From Alysiella filiformis (GTDB taxonomy: Bacteria; Pseudomonadota; Gammaproteobacteria; Burkholderiales; Neisseriaceae), in NCBI RefSeq assembly GCF_014054525.1, contig NZ_CP059564.1, positions 2,366,357-2,430,356 on the forward strand: DNA of 64,000 nt, read 5' to 3'. Under the pieces are notes generated by a model, which worked only from the letters and a program-made list of their open reading frames with translations, was not told the DNA's origin and did not search any database. Shown here one piece after another: positions 19,529-28,959 of this stretch (positions are counted from its first letter, which is position 1; each line of letters begins with the position of its first letter). A program made the translations under genes and the position numbers.

Positions 19529-22375
19529 TTAAACCTCCAAAACTTGTTTTAAATACTTACCAGTATGACTTTCCTTGCATTTTACCACCTGTTCAGGGCT
19601 GCCTGAAACCAAAATCGTCCCGCCACCTGCACCACCTTCCAGCCCCAAATCCACAATCCAATCCGCCGTTTTAATCACATCTAAATTATGCTCAATAATC
19701 ACAATGGAATTGCCTTTGCCTTTCAATCGCTGTATCACTTCCAGCAATAAGGCGATGTCGGCAAAATGCAAACCTGTGGTCGGTTCGTCCAAAATATACA
19801 AAGTGCGCCCTGTGTCGCGTTTGGACAATTCCAATGCCAATTTCACGCGCTGTGCCTCGCCACCCGATAAGGTCGTGGCGGATTGCCCCAAACGAATGTA
19901 GCCCAAACCCACGTCCATCAGCGTTTGCAATTTGCGCGACACGGTCGGCACGGCATCAAAAAATTCACGCGCCTCTTCTACGGTTAAGTCCAAGACTTCG
20001 CTGATGTTTTTGCCTTTGTAGCGCACTTCCAGCGTTTCGCGGTTGTAGCGTTTGCCGTGGCACACTTCGCATGGCACATACACGTCTGGCAAAAAGTGCA
20101 TTTCCACTTTAATCACGCCATCGCCTTGACAGGCTTCGCAACGTCCGCCTTTGACATTGAATGAAAATCTGCCCACGCTGTAACCGCGTTCTCGCGCCAA
20201 TGGCACGCCTGCAAACAATTCGCGTATGGGCGTGAACAAGCCTGTGTAAGTGGCTGGATTGGAACGCGGTGTGCGTCCAATGGGCGATTGGTCTACGTTG
20301 ATGACTTTGTCCAAATGTTCCAAGCCATGAATTTCATCGTAGGGGGCGGGTTCTTCGTGAGCGCGGTTGAGTTCGCGTGCGGCTATTTTGGCAAGGGTGT
20401 CGTTAATCAGCGTGGATTTGCCGCTGCCTGAAACGCCTGTTACGCAAGTGATTAAACCCAAAGGCAATTCTAGGGTAACGTTTTTGAGATTGTTGCCACG
20501 CGCCCCTGTTAAAACCAGCATTTTGTCGGGATTAACGGGGGTGCGTTTTTCAGGCAGCCTGATTTGTTTTCTGCCGCTCAAATATTGTCCTGTAACCGAA
20601 TGTTCGCATTGGGCGACTTTATCGGGCGTGTCGGCAATGAGTACGCGACCGCCATGTTCGCCTGCGCCCACGCCCATGTCCACGACAAAATCGGCATGGC
20701 GGATTGCGTCTTCATCGTGTTCCACCACAATCACGCTGTTGCCCAAATCGCGCAAGCGTTTCAAGGTCATCAACAATCGGTCGTTGTCGCGCTGGTGCAA
20801 GCCGATTGAAGGTTCGTCCAACACATACATCACGCCTGTTAAGCCGCTACCGATTTGGCTTGCCAAGCGTATGCGTTGCGCCTCGCCACCTGAAAGCGTT
20901 TCGGCTGAACGGCTTAAATTCAAATAATCCAAGCCCACGTTAATCAAAAAGCCCAAGCGTTCGGTGATTTCTTTAAGGATTTTGTCGGCAATTTGGGCTT
21001 TGTTGCCGTCCAGTTTCAAATTTTCAAAAAATTCAAGTGTTTGATTTAAGGGCAAGGCGGACAAATCGTGCAAGGCGGTGTCGCCCACCAAAACGTATCG
21101 TGCCTCTTTTCGCAAACGCGCACCGCCACAGCTTGGACAGGCGCGGTGGCTTTGGTATTCGCGCAATTTGTCGCGTATGGTTTCGGAGTCGGTTTCGCGG
21201 TAGCGGCGTTCCAAATTGGGCAAAATGCCTTCAAAGGCGTGGGGGCGTTCAAATGTGCCGCCTTTTTCGGATAAATACTTGAAGTTAATCACTTCTTTGC
21301 CAGAGCCGTGTAAAATGATTTTTTGGACGTTTTCAGGCAGCCTGCACCATTGTTCGTCCACGTCAAAACCATAATGGTGGGCAAGTGATTGTATCATTTG
21401 AAAATAAAATTGATTGCGTTTGTCCCAGCCCTCAATCGCGCCAGCCGCCAGCGACAATTCGGGGTGGGCAACCACGCGGTTGGGGTCAAAAAAATCGTTG
21501 CTGCCCAAGCCATCGCAACTCGGACACGCGCCCACTGGATTGTTGAACGAAAACAAGCGCGGTTCCAATTCAGGCAGGCTGTACGAACACATGGGGCAGG
21601 CAAATTGTGCGGAAAACCAATGTTCTTGATTGGTATCCATTTCTAGGGCGATGGCGCGGTCGCCGCCGTGTCGCAAGGCGGTTTCAAAACTTTCGGCAAG
21701 TCGTTGTTGCAAATCGGGTTTGACTTTAATGCGGTCAATCACGACATCAATATCGTGTTTGTGGGTTTTCGCCAATTTCGGCACTTCGTCCAGCGTGTAC
21801 ACTTCGCCATCAACGCGCACACGCGCGAAACCTTGCGCTTGCAAATCGGCAAACAAATCCACAAATTCGCCTTTGCGTCCGCGCACGGCTGGGGCGAGTA
21901 TCATCATGCGCGTGTCTTCGGGTAATTGCAAAACAAAATCAACCATTTGTGAAACGGTTTGGCTGGCGAGCGGCAAGCCGTGTTCGGGGCAATGGGGCGT
22001 GCCGATACGCGCATACAAAAGGCGCAAATAATCATGGATTTCCGTAACCGTGCCAACGGTGGAACGCGGATTGTGGCTGGTGGATTTTTGTTCAATGGAA
22101 ATGGCGGGCGACAAACCTTCAATCAAATCCACATCGGGTTTGTCCATCATCTGCAAAAATTGACGCGCGTAAGCCGACAGGCTTTCCACATAGCGGCGTT
22201 GCCCTTCGGCATAGAGCGTGTCAAACGCCAAGCTGGATTTGCCCGAACCCGAAAGCCCTGTAATCACAACCAGTTGATGACGGGGAATGTCCAAATCAAT
22301 GTTTTTGAGATTGTGGGTGCGCGCACCGCGAATGCGAATGAAGTCGTTGTTTTGAATGGGGGTGTATTTGGACAT
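19529..22375 (-). CDS. uvrA: Excinuclease ABC subunit A
   Basis: DNA-damage recognition ATPase of nucleotide excision repair, 948 residues (full length). Two ABC modules: Walker [14 protein letters not shown] near residue 33 and [11 protein letters not shown] near residue 645; signature [12 protein letters not shown] and [12 protein letters not shown]; zinc-binding cysteine motifs [10 protein letters not shown] with CPSCDG (first module), CPSCGGARL, and [10 protein letters not shown] with [10 protein letters not shown] (second). The order and spacing match intact UvrA. The pentapeptide gene follows within 4 bp. Confidence 0.98.
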   Translation of the reverse strand: MSKYTPIQNNDFIRIRGARTHNLKNIDLDIPRHQLVVITGLSGSGKSSLAFDTLYAEGQRRYVESLSAYARQFLQMMDKPDVDLIEGLSPAISIEQKSTSHNPRSTVGTVTEIHDYLRLLYARIGTPHCPEHGLPLASQTVSQMVDFVLQLPEDTRMMILAPAVRGRKGEFVDLFADLQAQGFARVRVDGEVYTLDEVPKLAKTHKHDIDVVIDRIKVKPDLQQRLAESFETALRHGGDRAIALEMDTNQEHWFSAQFACPMCSYSLPELEPRLFSFNNPVGACPSCDGLGSNDFFDPNRVVAHPELSLAAGAIEGWDKRNQFYFQMIQSLAHHYGFDVDEQWCRLPENVQKIILHGSGKEVINFKYLSEKGGTFERPHAFEGILPNLERRYRETDSETIRDKLREYQSHRACPSCGGARLRKEARYVLVGDTALHDLSALPLNQTLEFFENLKLDGNKAQIADKILKEITERLGFLINVGLDYLNLSRSAETLSGGEAQRIRLASQIGSGLTGVMYVLDEPSIGLHQRDNDRLLMTLKRLRDLGNSVIVVEHDEDAIRHADFVVDMGVGAGEHGGRVLIADTPDKVAQCEHSVTGQYLSGRKQIRLPEKRTPVNPDKMLVLTGARGNNLKNVTLELPLGLITCVTGVSGSGKSTLINDTLAKIAARELNRAHEEPAPYDEIHGLEHLDKVINVDQSPIGRTPRSNPATYTGLFTPIRELFAGVPLARERGYSVGRFSFNVKGGRCEACQGDGVIKVEMHFLPDVYVPCEVCHGKRYNRETLEVRYKGKNISEVLDLTVEEAREFFDAVPTVSRKLQTLMDVGLGYIRLGQSATTLSGGEAQRVKLALELSKRDTGRTLYILDEPTTGLHFADIALLLEVIQRLKGKGNSIVIIEHNLDVIKTADWIVDLGLEGGAGGGTILVSGSPEQVVKCKESHTGKYLKQVLEV

Positions 22376-22535
22376 GGTTCAGGCTGCCTGAAAAATTGAA
22401 AACTGGGTATTTTAACATTTTTGCTGGAAAAATTGGCTTTCAGGCAGCCTGAAACGCAAGATGACACCCACCGCATTTCTTTACCAATTTTTCATCAAAA
22501 ATACCCAATTCAACAGAATGGCTCATTTTTTGTGC

Positions 22536-22541
22536 TATACT
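22536..22541 (+). promoter_or_regulatory. -10 element (TATACT) upstream of the GlsB-like gene
   Basis: TATACT in the sequence TGTGCTATACTG, an extended -10 without a good -35; it lies 36 bp upstream of the start codon. Confidence 0.4.
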
Positions 22542-22577
22542 GTTTCGCCTGATTAACTGAAACACAAAGGAAAGACA

Positions 22578-22814
22578 ATGATTTGGTCAATTGTGATTGG
22601 TTTGATTGTGGGTTTGTTGGCGCGTTTTCTCAAACCTGGTAAAGACGCAATGGGTTGGATTGCCACCATTTTCTTGGGCATTGCAGGTTCGTTTGGTGCA
22701 GGCGTGGTGGGACGCGGCATGGGCTGGTATGCACCCGATGAAACAGCAGGGTTTATCGCATCGGTCATCATGGCTGTGATTTTATTGACGATTTACAATA
22801 AAATGAAAAAATAA
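22578..22814 (+). CDS. GlsB/YeaQ/YmgE family stress-associated membrane protein
   Basis: 78-residue hydrophobic protein with three short membrane segments. The family pattern GLIVGLLARFLKPGKD, then GWIATIFLGIAGSFGAGVVG and a C-terminal FIASVIMAVILLTIYN, is clear. Members are small inner-membrane proteins often induced by stress; molecular role unknown. AGGAAAG precedes the ATG with proper spacing. Downstream, AAAGGGCAGATG / CATCTTCCCTTT (about 22836-22866) could be its terminator. Confidence 0.85.
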   Translation: MIWSIVIGLIVGLLARFLKPGKDAMGWIATIFLGIAGSFGAGVVGRGMGWYAPDETAGFIASVIMAVILLTIYNKMKK

Positions 22815-23102
22815 TTTCAGATTAAAACGATGGCAAAAGGGCAGATGTGCATTCATCTTCCCTTTTTGTGCGTTCAGGCAGCCTGAAACCGCAAGAAAAA
22901 TGGTCTCTTGCTTGGAGAAACAAGAGACCCAAAAGGAACACAAACCACTACCAAAATACACGACTGACTGCTTGGTTCAAACTTGCGTTTAAGCTGCGTT
23001 GTGTAGCTGGTAGGCGTATAGTATACAAAATCGCTCAACTTTGCAAATAAAAATTATTATCAATAGCGTAAAAATCAACAAACAAATGTTTTTAAACGAA
23101 AT
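22815..23102. other. Gene-free stretch with two stem-loops
   Basis: Holds a hairpin with T run (about 22836-22866), an uptake sequence (about 22874) and a second perfect stem GGTCTCTTG (22902-22910) / CAAGAGACC (22921-22929). The remaining AT-rich 150 bp before the convergent metallopeptidase gene shows no gene or clear signal. The second stem could belong to a small RNA, but nothing else supports that. Confidence 0.4.
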
Positions 23103-23951
23103 TTATTTGACCGCAAACGTGTTGCATTGTGCCACATCGCCTGTTTTAAAACCGCGCTCAAACCACGATTTGCGCTGTGCCGATGTGCCATGCGTATAAG
23201 TATGTGGCACGGTGTAGCCCTGTGCGCGGTGTTGCAAAGTGTCATCGCCCACCGCTTCGGCGGCATTGTAGGCTTCTTCAATGTCACCTTGTTCAAACAA
23301 GCCGTCTTTTTCAGCATAATGCCCCCACACGCCAGCATAGCAGTCTGCCTGCAATTCCAATTTAACCGACAAGGCATTGGCTTCTTTTTTGGAAACACGC
23401 TGTTGCATTTGATTGACTTTTTGAATTGTCCCCGTAATCGTTTGCACATGATGCCCCACTTCGTGCGCCAAAACGTAGGCGAATGCCGCATCGCCTTCTG
23501 CACCAAGCTGGTTTTTCATCGTGTTGTAAAACGACAAATCAATGTACACCTTTTGGTCGGCTGGGCAATAAAAAGGTCCTGCATTGGCATCGCCTGTGCC
23601 ACAAGCGGTGGCGGTGCGTCCGTTATACACCGTCAAAGTGGGCGCAGGATATTTCTGATTGTGTTTTTGAAAATATGCACCCCACACTTTTTCAGTTTCG
23701 CGTAAAACGACCAAACTTAAATCTTCCAACTGTTTTTCTTGTACCGAAACTTGGCGTGGCGCAGATTGGGTCTGCTGTACCGCACCCATTTGTGGCGAGC
23801 CAACCAAACCACTCAAATCCACACCGTAATACGCACCCACCAACAACACAATAATGCCGATAATCGTGGGGCGACCACCTCCCCCACCACCGCTTGATGA
23901 ACCGCGTCTGTCTTCAAAATGGGTGCTTTTTTCTCTGCCTTGCCAACGCAT
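23103..23951 (-). CDS. Neutral zinc metallopeptidase, YpfJ family
   Basis: 282 residues. N-terminal hydrophilic segment with a glycine run, one membrane-anchoring helix (IIGIIVLLVGAYYGVDL), then an extracytoplasmic peptidase domain with the zinc motif HEVGHHVQ (about residue 164-171) and downstream ELQADCYAGVWGHY, the third-ligand region. CGTGDANAGPFYCPADQKVY precedes the motif as in the family. The ending GFKTGDVAQCNTF is typical. Biological substrate is unknown. Single gene, minus strand. Confidence 0.88.
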   Translation of the reverse strand: MRWQGREKSTHFEDRRGSSSGGGGGGRPTIIGIIVLLVGAYYGVDLSGLVGSPQMGAVQQTQSAPRQVSVQEKQLEDLSLVVLRETEKVWGAYFQKHNQKYPAPTLTVYNGRTATACGTGDANAGPFYCPADQKVYIDLSFYNTMKNQLGAEGDAAFAYVLAHEVGHHVQTITGTIQKVNQMQQRVSKKEANALSVKLELQADCYAGVWGHYAEKDGLFEQGDIEEAYNAAEAVGDDTLQHRAQGYTVPHTYTHGTSAQRKSWFERGFKTGDVAQCNTFAVK

Positions 23952-24069
23952 GATGTTTTCCTTATGTGAATGTTTTGGGGAAATGCCGTTTCAGGCTGCC
24001 TGAAACCACTTTTTCAAGCCAAAATCAATGTAAAAACAGCCCAAACGCGATGTTTGGGCTGTCTGAATG

Positions 24070-24145
24070 TGGTGGTCGGAGGCGGGATCGAACCGCCGAC
24101 ACACGGATTTTCAATCCGTTGCTCTACCGACTGAGCTATCCGACC
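24070..24145 (-). tRNA. tRNA-Phe (GAA)
   Basis: 76-nt cloverleaf on the minus strand. Acceptor GGTCGGA pairs with TCCGACC, followed by discriminator A and encoded CCA. D-arm TAGCTCAGTCGGTAGAGCA, anticodon loop TTGAAAA (anticodon GAA at 24110-24112), T-arm GGTTCGATCC. All positions are complementary as required. Confidence 0.97.
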
Positions 24146-24157
24146 TAGAAAGCGTGT

Positions 24158-24186
24158 ATTAAATCAAATCGCCGCATTTTTGGCAA
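24158..24186 (-). promoter_or_regulatory. Promoter of tRNA-Phe
   Basis: On the minus strand TTGCCA (24186-24181) and TTTAAT (24163-24158) are separated by 17 bp, and the -10 element ends 12 bp before the tRNA. Confidence 0.65.
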
Positions 24187-24327
24187 GAAAAATTGTGTTG
24201 TTTTGTTTTTGAATATTGTTTTCAAAATAAAAATAATTTTTCAGGCTGCCTGAAAACACTTTATTCGTTAAATTGCGTTACAATTTGCCTTTCTCATCTG
24301 TATTTACCCAAAAAGGCTGCCTGAAAC

Positions 24328-25452
24328 ATGAATACGCAAAATTTATCCCACGCCAAATTATTGGTTGTGAAAGTCGGTTCTAGCCTCGTTACCGCCGAAG
24401 GACGCGGCATAGACCAATCCGCGCTCAATAATTGGGCAAAACAAATCGCCCACATCAAACAAAATGGCGTTGATGTGATTTTGGTGTCAAGCGGAGCCAT
24501 TGCCGAAGGCGTGAAACGCTTGGGCTGGGCAAAACGCCCCACCGCCATCAACGAATTGCAAGCGGCGGCGGCTGTTGGGCAAATGGGCATAGCCCAAGCC
24601 TATGAACGCGCCTTTTCGCAACACGGTTTGCACACGGCACAAATTCTGCTCACACACGAAGATTTGAGCGACCGCACACGCTATTTGAATGCGCGAAGTA
24701 CACTCAAAACCCTGTTGTCGCAAAACATCGTGCCTGTGATTAACGAAAACGACACCGTTACCACCAATGAAATCAAATTGGGCGACAACGACACCTTGGG
24801 CGCATTGGTCAGCAATTTGGTGGACGCAGACGCACTCATCATTTTAACCGACCAGCGCGGCTTGTACGACAGCGACCCGCGCAAAAATCCCCAAGCCCAA
24901 TTCATCAGCCAAATTGCCGCCAACCACCCCAATCTCACCCAAATGGCAGGCGGTGCAGGCACAGGAGTTGGCACAGGCGGCATGTACACCAAAGTATTGG
25001 CAGCAAAACGGGCGGCTTTGAGCGGCGCAAACACGGTGGTGGCATCGGGGCGCGAAACCGATGTGTTGCAAAGATTGAGCACAGGCGAAAGCATAGGCAC
25101 ACTGTTTACCAGCGAATTGAGCCGCGTGAATGCGCGTAAACAATGGCTGTTGGGACACATTCAAATTTCAGGCAGCGTAAACGTGGACGCAGGCGCAGAA
25201 CAGGCTTTGTTGCACAAAAATGGCAGTTTGTTGCCCGTGGGCGTGGTGCGCGTAAACGGTCATTTTCACCGTGGCGAGTTGATTGCCGTGTTGAACGAAT
25301 CGGGCGCAGAAATTGCGCGTGGTTTGGCAAATTACAGCAGCGCAGAAACGGCAAAAATCGTGCGTTGTCATGCCAACGAAATTGCCGATAAACTGGGCTA
25401 TGCCTTTGAAGATGAATTGATTCATCGCGATAATTTGGCTTTGCATTGGTAA
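24328..25452 (+). CDS. proB: Glutamate 5-kinase
   Basis: 374 residues; first step of proline synthesis (glutamate to glutamyl 5-phosphate). Amino-acid kinase fold at residues 1-260 with [43 protein letters not shown], and [17 protein letters not shown]-terminal PUA domain (about 275-374). Start ATG at 24328 overlaps the end of an uptake sequence (AGGCTGCCTGAAACATG). proA is not adjacent. Feedback inhibition by proline is general for the family. Confidence 0.96.
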   Translation: MNTQNLSHAKLLVVKVGSSLVTAEGRGIDQSALNNWAKQIAHIKQNGVDVILVSSGAIAEGVKRLGWAKRPTAINELQAAAAVGQMGIAQAYERAFSQHGLHTAQILLTHEDLSDRTRYLNARSTLKTLLSQNIVPVINENDTVTTNEIKLGDNDTLGALVSNLVDADALIILTDQRGLYDSDPRKNPQAQFISQIAANHPNLTQMAGGAGTGVGTGGMYTKVLAAKRAALSGANTVVASGRETDVLQRLSTGESIGTLFTSELSRVNARKQWLLGHIQISGSVNVDAGAEQALLHKNGSLLPVGVVRVNGHFHRGELIAVLNESGAEIARGLANYSSAETAKIVRCHANEIADKLGYAFEDELIHRDNLALHW

Positions 25453-25616
25453 AATGCGGTTTCAGGCAGCCTGAAACAGAATTGTGCCGTCATGCTTGCC
25501 CACAACGAAAATGACGGCACATTTGATTTTGTGGCAAAAATGTAAATAAATGCACTATTGTGCAAATCTGTGTTAAAATGATTCATCTATTTATTTTTTA
25601 TTTTATTTTCAATAAG

Positions 25617-27425
25617 ATGATGAAAAATGACAACCAAGCAACCAAGCAACCAAGCAACCAAGCAACCAAGCAACCAAGCAATCAATCCATTCATGATTTG
25701 ATTGACCACATTCCCTACACCCTGCGTACCCAAATCAACCAAATTGACCCGCGCATAGACGTGTTTTGGCAAGACCATTTGCTTGACTTGTTCAAAGCCA
25801 TGTCGGCACAAGAGCGGCAAAACGTTGCCAAACAAATTTTGGCACCCAAACGCATTGCTTGGAATGCCGAGCAAAAAATCTTTGAATATCATCACAATCA
25901 GGCAGACAATTTGGAACAAGCCATTGCCCAAGTGCCAGCCAACGCCAAGCGCATGAAAGCGTTTGCCCTGAAATTGCCCGACCATTTGAATGCACTCAAA
26001 ACCATGGACGATGTGGTTAAAATTGCCGAATTTTTGGAAAACCTGATTGGGCAAATCCACAAACAAGACGTGCAAGACAGCGTGCAATTACAACGCGCCA
26101 AACAACGCTTGCTCACCGAATTCATTTATGCCGCCGCCGACATCATCAAACAGAAAAAAGAATTTCTGATTCCCAAAACCGTGCGCGGCTTAAATTTGCC
26201 CATTATCAAAACCTTTATCAACGAAGTTTATTTGAAACATCAACTGCTTGGCTATTGGTTTAAAACCTTACGCAATCGTCAGCTTGCCGATATGCCACAC
26301 GAAGTGTTGAACCAATTTTTGCGTCAAGAACAACGCATTCGCCAACTGGAAGTGGTGCGCGCGTCCAAATATTTGTTTTCCATTGCGCCGAGTTTGGAAT
26401 ATGCGGTCAATCCCTTTACCATTCGCCGATTTTTGTTGGAGGAACGCTTGTTTGGTGGCAGCGTGCTGCTCAATGGTGTGGCTTTGAACACGGCAATGCT
26501 GGCAAATTGCGATGACATTTACATTGCCAAATTCAAAAAACAAATTGATTTGGTCATCACCATTGAGGCGAGCGTGAGTCGTGCCATCATTGATTTTTTT
26601 GCGGAAATTGAACAATATCATGATGATGTATTGTTGCCGATGTTGTTTGAGCCATTTAAATCGGTGCAAAACATTGATGTGGCGGTGGCTGAACGCTTGA
26701 AACAATACGAAAAACTGCTCACGCAACGCATTTTGGAACCGATGACCCAAGCGGTATCCAAAATGGCGAAAAACAATGATGAGTGTGAATATTTGTATGT
26801 GGGCATGCGCCAATTATTTGGCAGCATTGTGCAATCGTTTCAGGATTTCCAAACGCTGCCTGCTGTGTTGGGCAATGAAACGGCAACCACTTTGTTTGCA
26901 CAACTGGTGGCTTATGCTTCATTTTTGGAAAAACGCCGCACGGAAGTGTTTGTGCATCAAAGCGAGGTGGATTGGGCAAATCACCACAATCGCGCCCAAG
27001 AAGGCTTAAACAAGGTGCGCGATTGGGTAAACAAGCAAATTAAGCCTTATCGCGATTTGGTTAAGCAAGTGGCAGCGCAACAGGAATTGATGGAAAAACC
27101 CGTTGGTTTCATTGGTAAAATGTTGCACACCAAGGAAAAACAACAGGAAAAATTGGACGAATTGAAAAAGGAAATGCGCCAAACGGCTTGGGGGGTTCAT
27201 CAAAACATTTTCCATATGCCCAAGGATTTTAAGGAGCAAATGGTGCATTTGGAATTTGATTCGCTGTTGATTACCAATGAAATGCAGCGCAATTATGCTT
27301 ATCCTGCTGGCAATAATGGCATGACACGCTTGCCTGTGGTTTTGACGCTGCCTGAAAACCGCACGGAGTTTGATTTGTCGGCATTTGCCAATGAATTGCA
27401 CAATCGCTTGGCGGCTGCGAATTGA
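25617..27425 (+). CDS. Unknown 602-residue protein with octanucleotide repeat after its start
   Basis: I do not recognise a family. The likely start is ATG 25617 (MMKNDN); in-frame ATGs further up (25560, 25578) give a hydrophobic extension without a ribosome site. Codons 6-21 are made of six tandem CAACCAAG units, read as NQATKQPS repeats; because 8 is not a multiple of 3, gain or loss of a unit would shift the frame. The rest is soluble, alpha-helical and charged, without membrane segments: IHDLIDHIPYTLRTQI near the start, LPDHLNALKTMDDVV, a conserved-looking SVLLNGVALNTAML near residue 280, and a Gln/Lys-rich coiled-coil-like stretch (KEKQQEKLDELKKEM) near residue 510. No neighbours explain its role. 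Confidence 0.7.
   Translation: MMKNDNQATKQPSNQATKQPSNQSIHDLIDHIPYTLRTQINQIDPRIDVFWQDHLLDLFKAMSAQERQNVAKQILAPKRIAWNAEQKIFEYHHNQADNLEQAIAQVPANAKRMKAFALKLPDHLNALKTMDDVVKIAEFLENLIGQIHKQDVQDSVQLQRAKQRLLTEFIYAAADIIKQKKEFLIPKTVRGLNLPIIKTFINEVYLKHQLLGYWFKTLRNRQLADMPHEVLNQFLRQEQRIRQLEVVRASKYLFSIAPSLEYAVNPFTIRRFLLEERLFGGSVLLNGVALNTAMLANCDDIYIAKFKKQIDLVITIEASVSRAIIDFFAEIEQYHDDVLLPMLFEPFKSVQNIDVAVAERLKQYEKLLTQRILEPMTQAVSKMAKNNDECEYLYVGMRQLFGSIVQSFQDFQTLPAVLGNETATTLFAQLVAYASFLEKRRTEVFVHQSEVDWANHHNRAQEGLNKVRDWVNKQIKPYRDLVKQVAAQQELMEKPVGFIGKMLHTKEKQQEKLDELKKEMRQTAWGVHQNIFHMPKDFKEQMVHLEFDSLLITNEMQRNYAYPAGNNGMTRLPVVLTLPENRTEFDLSAFANELHNRLAAAN
25631..25678 (+). repeat. Octanucleotide tandem repeat (CAACCAAG)x6
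   Basis: Six perfect copies within the first 25 codons of the unknown gene. Tetranucleotide and longer tandem units at gene starts are a classic phase-variation substrate in Neisseriaceae. Confidence 0.9.
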
Positions 27426-27463
27426 TTTTGTTTGCACAAAAAAAGGTTTCAGGCAGCCTGAAA

Positions 27464-27697
27464 CCTTTGCAAAACCTACTTTTAAACTGATGTAGAGGCG
27501 GATTTCATATCGGCCTCTTTTCAATTTATGTAAAAATAGGACGAGTGTAGGGTGCAACTTGTTGCACCATTTTCCTGATAAAACATGGACTTGGTGCAAC
27601 AAGTTGCACCCTACATGGTGTCCCAAAAATAAAAATTTCTGCAAGTCTAAACAGGGCAAATATGAAATCTGCCCCTACAAACCGAGTTTTGCAAAGA
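27464..27697. repeat. Inverted-repeat element, family A copy 3, with nested insert
   Basis: 234-bp copy with ends CCTTTGCAAAAC (27464-27475) and GTTTTGCAAAGA (27686-27697). Compared with copy 1, an extra segment of about 85 bp in the middle carries the palindromes GTAGGGTGCAACTTGTTGC and its inverted partner GCAACAAGTTGCACCCTAC, so one repeat appears to have inserted into another. Confidence 0.75.
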
Positions 27698-27747
27698 TTT
27701 CAGGCTGCCTGAAATGTTGAAAAGCTGCCTGAAACCTTGTTATTGCA

Positions 27748-28320
27748 TTATTTGGCGTACAAATCGGTGTATTTTTTGAAATTGACCTCAATCATTGTCC
27801 AATCAAACCAGCCTTCTGCCACAAACATCGCCAAAAATACGCTCATCAGCACCACCGACACCAACCAATGCGCCACATACACCACCGCCACTTTGCCCAT
27901 GCTCTGTTGGCTAATGTGATAAAAACCAATGGCTTGCGCCCAAAATGCCCACGTTGCCCACAAAGACAATGGCAATGCCCATGTTTCAAAATAAAATACC
28001 AAAACCTGTGGCAAAACAAGGGCTTCGCCTGCCAAAGTGTAACCCAAAAAGGGGATGCGTGGGCTTTTGTGGGGACGCAAAATCTCGGCTGCCATGCGTG
28101 TGAGTACCAGCCAACGGGTTAGGCTCATCAACACGCCAAAGGCAAACGCGGCTGGGCTGTTGCCAAACAAGGGGGTCATTGCCACGGCATTGATGGCACC
28201 CACGGCAAACATCACCGCAACAAACACGGGTAAGCCGTAGTCATAAGCCTCGGCAACTTGGTAACGCATGCGCATGATGTTGAGGGCATCGCGCAATAAA
28301 TCAATTAAATTGGGTTTCAT
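27748..28320 (-). CDS. Hypothetical polytopic membrane protein (Yip1-like)
   Basis: 190 residues with about five hydrophobic helices (LPVFVAVMFAVGAINAVAM, AAFAFGVLMSLTRWLVL, FLGYTLAGEALVLPQVLVF, LSLWATWAFWAQAIGFY and a C-terminal VAVVYVAHWLVSVVLMSVFL). The overall layout resembles Yip1/DUF1282-type proteins but no decisive motif is present. Downstream of nusB on the same strand, separated by a hairpin and a family B repeat, so probably its own unit. Confidence 0.6.
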   Translation of the reverse strand: MKPNLIDLLRDALNIMRMRYQVAEAYDYGLPVFVAVMFAVGAINAVAMTPLFGNSPAAFAFGVLMSLTRWLVLTRMAAEILRPHKSPRIPFLGYTLAGEALVLPQVLVFYFETWALPLSLWATWAFWAQAIGFYHISQQSMGKVAVVYVAHWLVSVVLMSVFLAMFVAEGWFDWTMIEVNFKKYTDLYAK

Positions 28321-28335
28321 AAACGCATTTCCAAA

Positions 28336-28366
28336 AGCTGCCTGAAATGGTTTTTCAGGCAGCTTT
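28336..28366. terminator. Uptake-sequence inverted pair acting as terminator
   Basis: AAAGCTGCCTGAAA and TTTCAGGCAGCTTT face each other around a short loop; two uptake-like cores arranged as a hairpin downstream of nusB on the minus strand. Confidence 0.6.
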
Positions 28367-28371
28367 GATTT

Positions 28372-28441
28372 AACGTGAATTCGGGATAAATAACTGTCAA
28401 TGCGCCAAATTTATCAATCACTTTTATCCCAAACTCGCGTT
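28372..28441. repeat. Inverted-repeat element, family B copy 1
   Basis: 70-bp element with ends AACGTGAATTCGGGATAAA and, inverted, AACGCGAGTTTGGGATAAA. It ends 3 bp from the nusB stop codon. Related copies: 32054-32212, 34942-35118 and a half copy at 35193-35281. Confidence 0.7.
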
Positions 28442-28444
28442 GAT

Positions 28445-28900
28445 TTACGCTTCGGATTCGGGCTGTTTGGCTGGGCGCAACTGGGCTGCCAATTTGTCCA
28501 AAATGCCATTGATGAATTTGTGGCTGTCGGTGCCGCCAAAGGTTTTGGTTACTTCAATCGCTTCGTTGATAATCACGGCGTGTGGGGTTTCCAACATGGC
28601 GTTCAGTTCGTGCGTTGCCATGAGCAAAATGGCGCGTTCAATGGGGTTAATCATTTTTTCATCGCGGTCAAGATGCGGCACGATTTGCTGCATGTAATCG
28701 CTTTGGTTGTGGCTGGCACCCAAAAACAGGCGATTAAACAATTCTTTATCGGCATTTTTGAAATCGGTGTGTTCGCGCAGGTGGTTGGCGATGTCGCCCA
28801 ATGGTGTATTTTGGTTCATCATGGATTGGTACAAAGCCTGTACCGCAAATTCACGCGCACGGCGGCGTGGGGATTTGTTGGGGCGTTTGGGTTCGGTCAT
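28445..28900 (-). CDS. nusB: Transcription antitermination factor NusB
   Basis: 151 residues, all-helical RNA-binding protein that with NusE binds boxA RNA during rRNA antitermination. Recognisable segments: SPRRRAREFAVQALYQ at the start, LIPHLDRD-like region PHLDRDEKMINPIERAIL, ATHELNAM, VIINEAIEVTKTFGGTDSHKFINGILD at the C-terminus. Follows ribH on the minus strand with a 59-bp gap containing an uptake sequence; the ribH-nusB pairing is widely conserved. Confidence 0.95.
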   Translation of the reverse strand: MTEPKRPNKSPRRRAREFAVQALYQSMMNQNTPLGDIANHLREHTDFKNADKELFNRLFLGASHNQSDYMQQIVPHLDRDEKMINPIERAILLMATHELNAMLETPHAVIINEAIEVTKTFGGTDSHKFINGILDKLAAQLRPAKQPESEA

Positions 28901-28959
28901 TTTGGTGTTTTTCGTTTGATGGGGTTGCGGGAGGGGTTTTCAGGCTGCCTGAAAACGGC

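Noticed and set aside
22898-22930. Small RNA gene at the GGTCTCTTG hairpin
   Set aside because: A single stem-loop with no promoter pair or terminator pairing; kept only as a note on the gene-free stretch.
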